Source: LMUY01 sp964246185
GTDB taxonomy: Bacteria > Pseudomonadota > Alphaproteobacteria > Acetobacterales > Acetobacteraceae
Assembly (NCBI GenBank): GCA_964246185.1
Contig: CAXTPP010000001.1
Location: 30,395 to 94,394 of the forward strand
Length of the DNA: 64,000 nt
Reading direction: 5' to 3'
A model generated the notes under the pieces. The model was not told where the DNA came from. It saw only the letters and a list, made by a program, of their open reading frames with translations, and did no database searches. How positions within the stretch are numbered: position 1 is the first letter of the stretch; the number at the start of each line of letters is the position of its first letter. Positions 62,429 through 64,000 of this stretch are shown piece by piece. The position numbers and the translations under genes are program-made.

Positions 62429-63376
62429 TCAGCTGAACAGCATGGCGGACAGCTTGCGCCGCGCGGCCAGCGTCGCCGGATCGACGTGGCCCCAGGCTTC
62501 AAAGAGCTTGAGCAGCTGCAGGCGGGCGGCTCCCTCGTTCCAGCCGCGGTCTCGGCGCACGATGTCCAGCAGCGCCGCCGCCGCCTGCTCCCGCTCGCCC
62601 ACCGCGTTCAGCGCCGTGGCCAGCTCGTATAGCGCCTCGTTGTCCGCCGGGTCGGCCGCGACCCGGCGTTGCAGCGTGGTCAGGCCGCCGGCGGCGTCCC
62701 GCCCCTCCTCGAACAGCGCCAACGCACTGCGTGCCCCCGCCACCTCAGCGTGCCCGGCGATCTTGGACGGCACGCGCTCCAAGGCCTCATGCGCCGCCTG
62801 CGGCTGGTCGAGCGCGGTCAGGGCACGCACCAGCCCGCCCCAGGCGGCCGGGTTCTCCGGCTCGACCTCCAGCACGGCGCTGAACAGCTCGCCCGCCTCC
62901 TGCGGCTGCCCATCCTCCAGCGCGGCTTGCGCCTCCGCCAGCAGCTCGGCCGCCGGCATGGCGCCGCCAGCCAGCTTGAGCAGCTGCTCCACGAAGCGCT
63001 TGACCTCGCTCTCCGGCAAGGCGCCCTGGAAAACGTCGGCGATCTGGCCCTGCCAAAAGGCGGCGACCGTCGGGATGGATTGCATTGGCAGCCCGATACG
63101 GGCCAGCTGCTCCACGAGGGCACGGTTCTTGTCCACATCGACCTTGACCAGGCGCACGCGGCCTGCCGCAGCCGTCACCACCCGCTCCAGCGTGGGCGTC
63201 AGCTGCTTGCAAGGGCCGCACCAGGTGGCCCAGAAATCGACCAGCACGGGAACGGTGCGCGACGCCTCGATGACGTCCCGCACGAAACTCGCCTGGTCGG
63301 CCTCCATGATGCTCGCCCCAGCTTGAACGCCTGAAGTTCGTGCGCCTTGCGCTGGTTGGCCGATGATCGAGTCCAT
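62429..63376 (-). CDS. Thioredoxin-TPR protein (YbbN/CnoX-like)
   Basis: 315 aa. N-terminal thioredoxin domain with intact active site WCGPC (VDFWATWCGPCKQLTPTLERVV) and cis-Pro SIPTVAAF, then tetratricopeptide-like helices (AELLAEAQAALEDGQPQEAGELFSAVLEVEPENPAAW...). E. coli YbbN has SxxC and acts as a holdase; the CxxC here suggests redox activity. ATG 63376 chosen; ATG 63304 (MEADQASF) is an alternative. Leads the four-gene run. Confidence 0.92.
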   Translation of the reverse strand: MDSIIGQPAQGARTSGVQAGASIMEADQASFVRDVIEASRTVPVLVDFWATWCGPCKQLTPTLERVVTAAAGRVRLVKVDVDKNRALVEQLARIGLPMQSIPTVAAFWQGQIADVFQGALPESEVKRFVEQLLKLAGGAMPAAELLAEAQAALEDGQPQEAGELFSAVLEVEPENPAAWGGLVRALTALDQPQAAHEALERVPSKIAGHAEVAGARSALALFEEGRDAAGGLTTLQRRVAADPADNEALYELATALNAVGEREQAAAALLDIVRRDRGWNEGAARLQLLKLFEAWGHVDPATLAARRKLSAMLFS

Positions 63377-63556
63377 GCCTAAGTTCCTTTTGCAGCGGCC
63401 AGCGGCCACTGCCGATTGGTTAGATGTAGCCGCTGCGATCCCCCGCAAGCGCACCTGGTTGCCTGTTGCCAGACCATGCCGCCCCGCTGCTCAAGCGTCC
63501 AGCTTTTCGCATGCTTGCAATGGCGCGCGAACCCGCTTACCACCCATCACCGGAGC

Positions 63557-63631
63557 GCGGGCGTAGCTCAGGGGTAGAGCACAACCTTGCCAAGGTTGGG
63601 GTCGAGGGTTCGAATCCCTTCGCCCGCTCCA
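63557..63631 (+). tRNA. tRNA-Gly (anticodon GCC)
   Basis: Cloverleaf read by hand: acceptor GCGGGCG/CGCCCGC, D-arm GCTC..GAGC, anticodon stem CAACC/GGTTG with loop TTGCCAA (GCC), T-arm with GGTTCGAATC, discriminator T and encoded CCA. Confidence 0.95.
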
Positions 63632-64000
63632 GATTTTCTATTATTTACAATGGCTTGCAGACTCGCCTCTCCTGAAAAAGCGAGCGGCACGGTCTTTGGT
63701 CAACACCTGGTCATGACCACAAGGCTGATCTCCCAACCAATTCGTAGAAGGGCAGATCAAATTGGGCTTGCCTTCAACGAGCCCACCGGTCCCCATCGCT
63801 CGGTCGTGCGAGTCTCGGCCGCTCAAAAGCAGAATTTCCGGCAAAGCCGCATACGGCTTTCTGAGCCGGCCGTTCAACGTCCCGGGGGTCTGACTCTCGC
63901 GCTGCTGCGCAAAGTCCGTCGGTCCGCTAACAACCACCGCGACCCGATCGTGCCCCACCACGTGGTGTAGGAGCGGCATTCCTGGATAGCGTGGGCTACC
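63632..64000. other. Unrecognised sequence downstream of tRNA-Gly
   Basis: Less GC-rich than the rest, starting AGATTTTCTATTATTTAC. A minus-strand frame (63641-63979, 112 aa; contains ESQTPGTLNGRLRKPY and NLICPSTNWLGDQPCGHDQ) and overlapping plus-strand frames are open, but no family is recognised. It may be the edge of an inserted element. Confidence 0.35.

Overview
The window is a GC-rich (about two thirds G+C by eye), densely coded chromosomal segment of an alphaproteobacterium. The closest fit is Acetobacteraceae/Rhodospirillales. This rests on a pyruvate dehydrogenase operon whose E1-beta subunit carries its own lipoyl domain, a NadQ-type NUDIX regulator in front of nadABC, the thioredoxin/LON/Trm112/DUF971 string, the ileS-lspA-DUF3035 cluster, and an alphaproteobacterial ornithine decarboxylase. 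There is no sign of a prophage, plasmid backbone or CRISPR array. The family placement is an inference from gene content.

Layout. 1-2.8 kb: a truncated RND efflux adaptor and a large outer-membrane porin. 3.0-3.6 kb: an IS5-family remnant. 3.7-8.9 kb: the pdhA-pdhB-pdhC-lpd operon on the minus strand. 9.0-10.2 kb: a small membrane protein and a decayed IS1 element. 10.3-13.4 kb: a phosphonate/selenate-type ABC importer with a fused double permease. 13.4-18.6 kb: a single-domain response regulator, an AI-2E family transporter, a class-C beta-lactamase-like hydrolase, a DUF4142 lipoprotein and an outer-membrane channel-like protein. 18.8-23.4 kb: nadQ and then nadA-nadB-nadC with a small downstream ORF. 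23.5-31.7 kb: an OprB porin, a DsrE protein, a haloacetate dehalogenase-like hydrolase, a flavin amine oxidase, a LysR/SDR divergent pair and a large secreted beta-helix-like protein. 31.8-33.2 kb: a second lipoamide dehydrogenase. 33.7-34.7 kb: an IS3 remnant. 34.8-40.8 kb: the glyoxylate-to-glycerate operon (gcl, hyi, glxR, glycerate kinase) with a divergent IclR regulator. 40.8-43.3 kb: argD-argF and a small ORF. 43.4-54.8 kb: housekeeping and envelope genes (recX, CHAP lipoprotein, ileS, lspA, mutL, yjbQ, GST, ornithine decarboxylase, RlpA-like). 55.2-58.6 kb: thiS-thiG and, divergently, aroQ-accB-accC. 58.6-63.4 kb: an OmpR-type regulator, ribA, an L,D-transpeptidase, DUF971, Trm112, LON-domain and thioredoxin-TPR genes. 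A tRNA-Gly(GCC) lies at 63.56 kb, followed by unrecognised sequence to the window edge.

How the genes work together. Much of the window is central metabolism: pyruvate to acetyl-CoA (pdh), acetyl-CoA to malonyl-CoA (accBC), de novo NAD (nadABC), salvage of glyoxylate into glycerate (gcl operon), arginine, thiamine thiazole and riboflavin steps. Three decayed insertion sequences (IS5, IS1, IS3 families) mark junctions between blocks. The most informative regulatory signal is a pair of near-identical imperfect palindromes (ATACTC-N5-GAGTAT type), 63 bp apart, overlapping the nadA promoter just downstream of nadQ. Other points of interest are a permease gene that seems to start at ATT, a 70-bp direct repeat next to two IS remnants, a palindromic repeat that supplies the last codons of accC, and a secreted 691-residue protein with an internal duplication.
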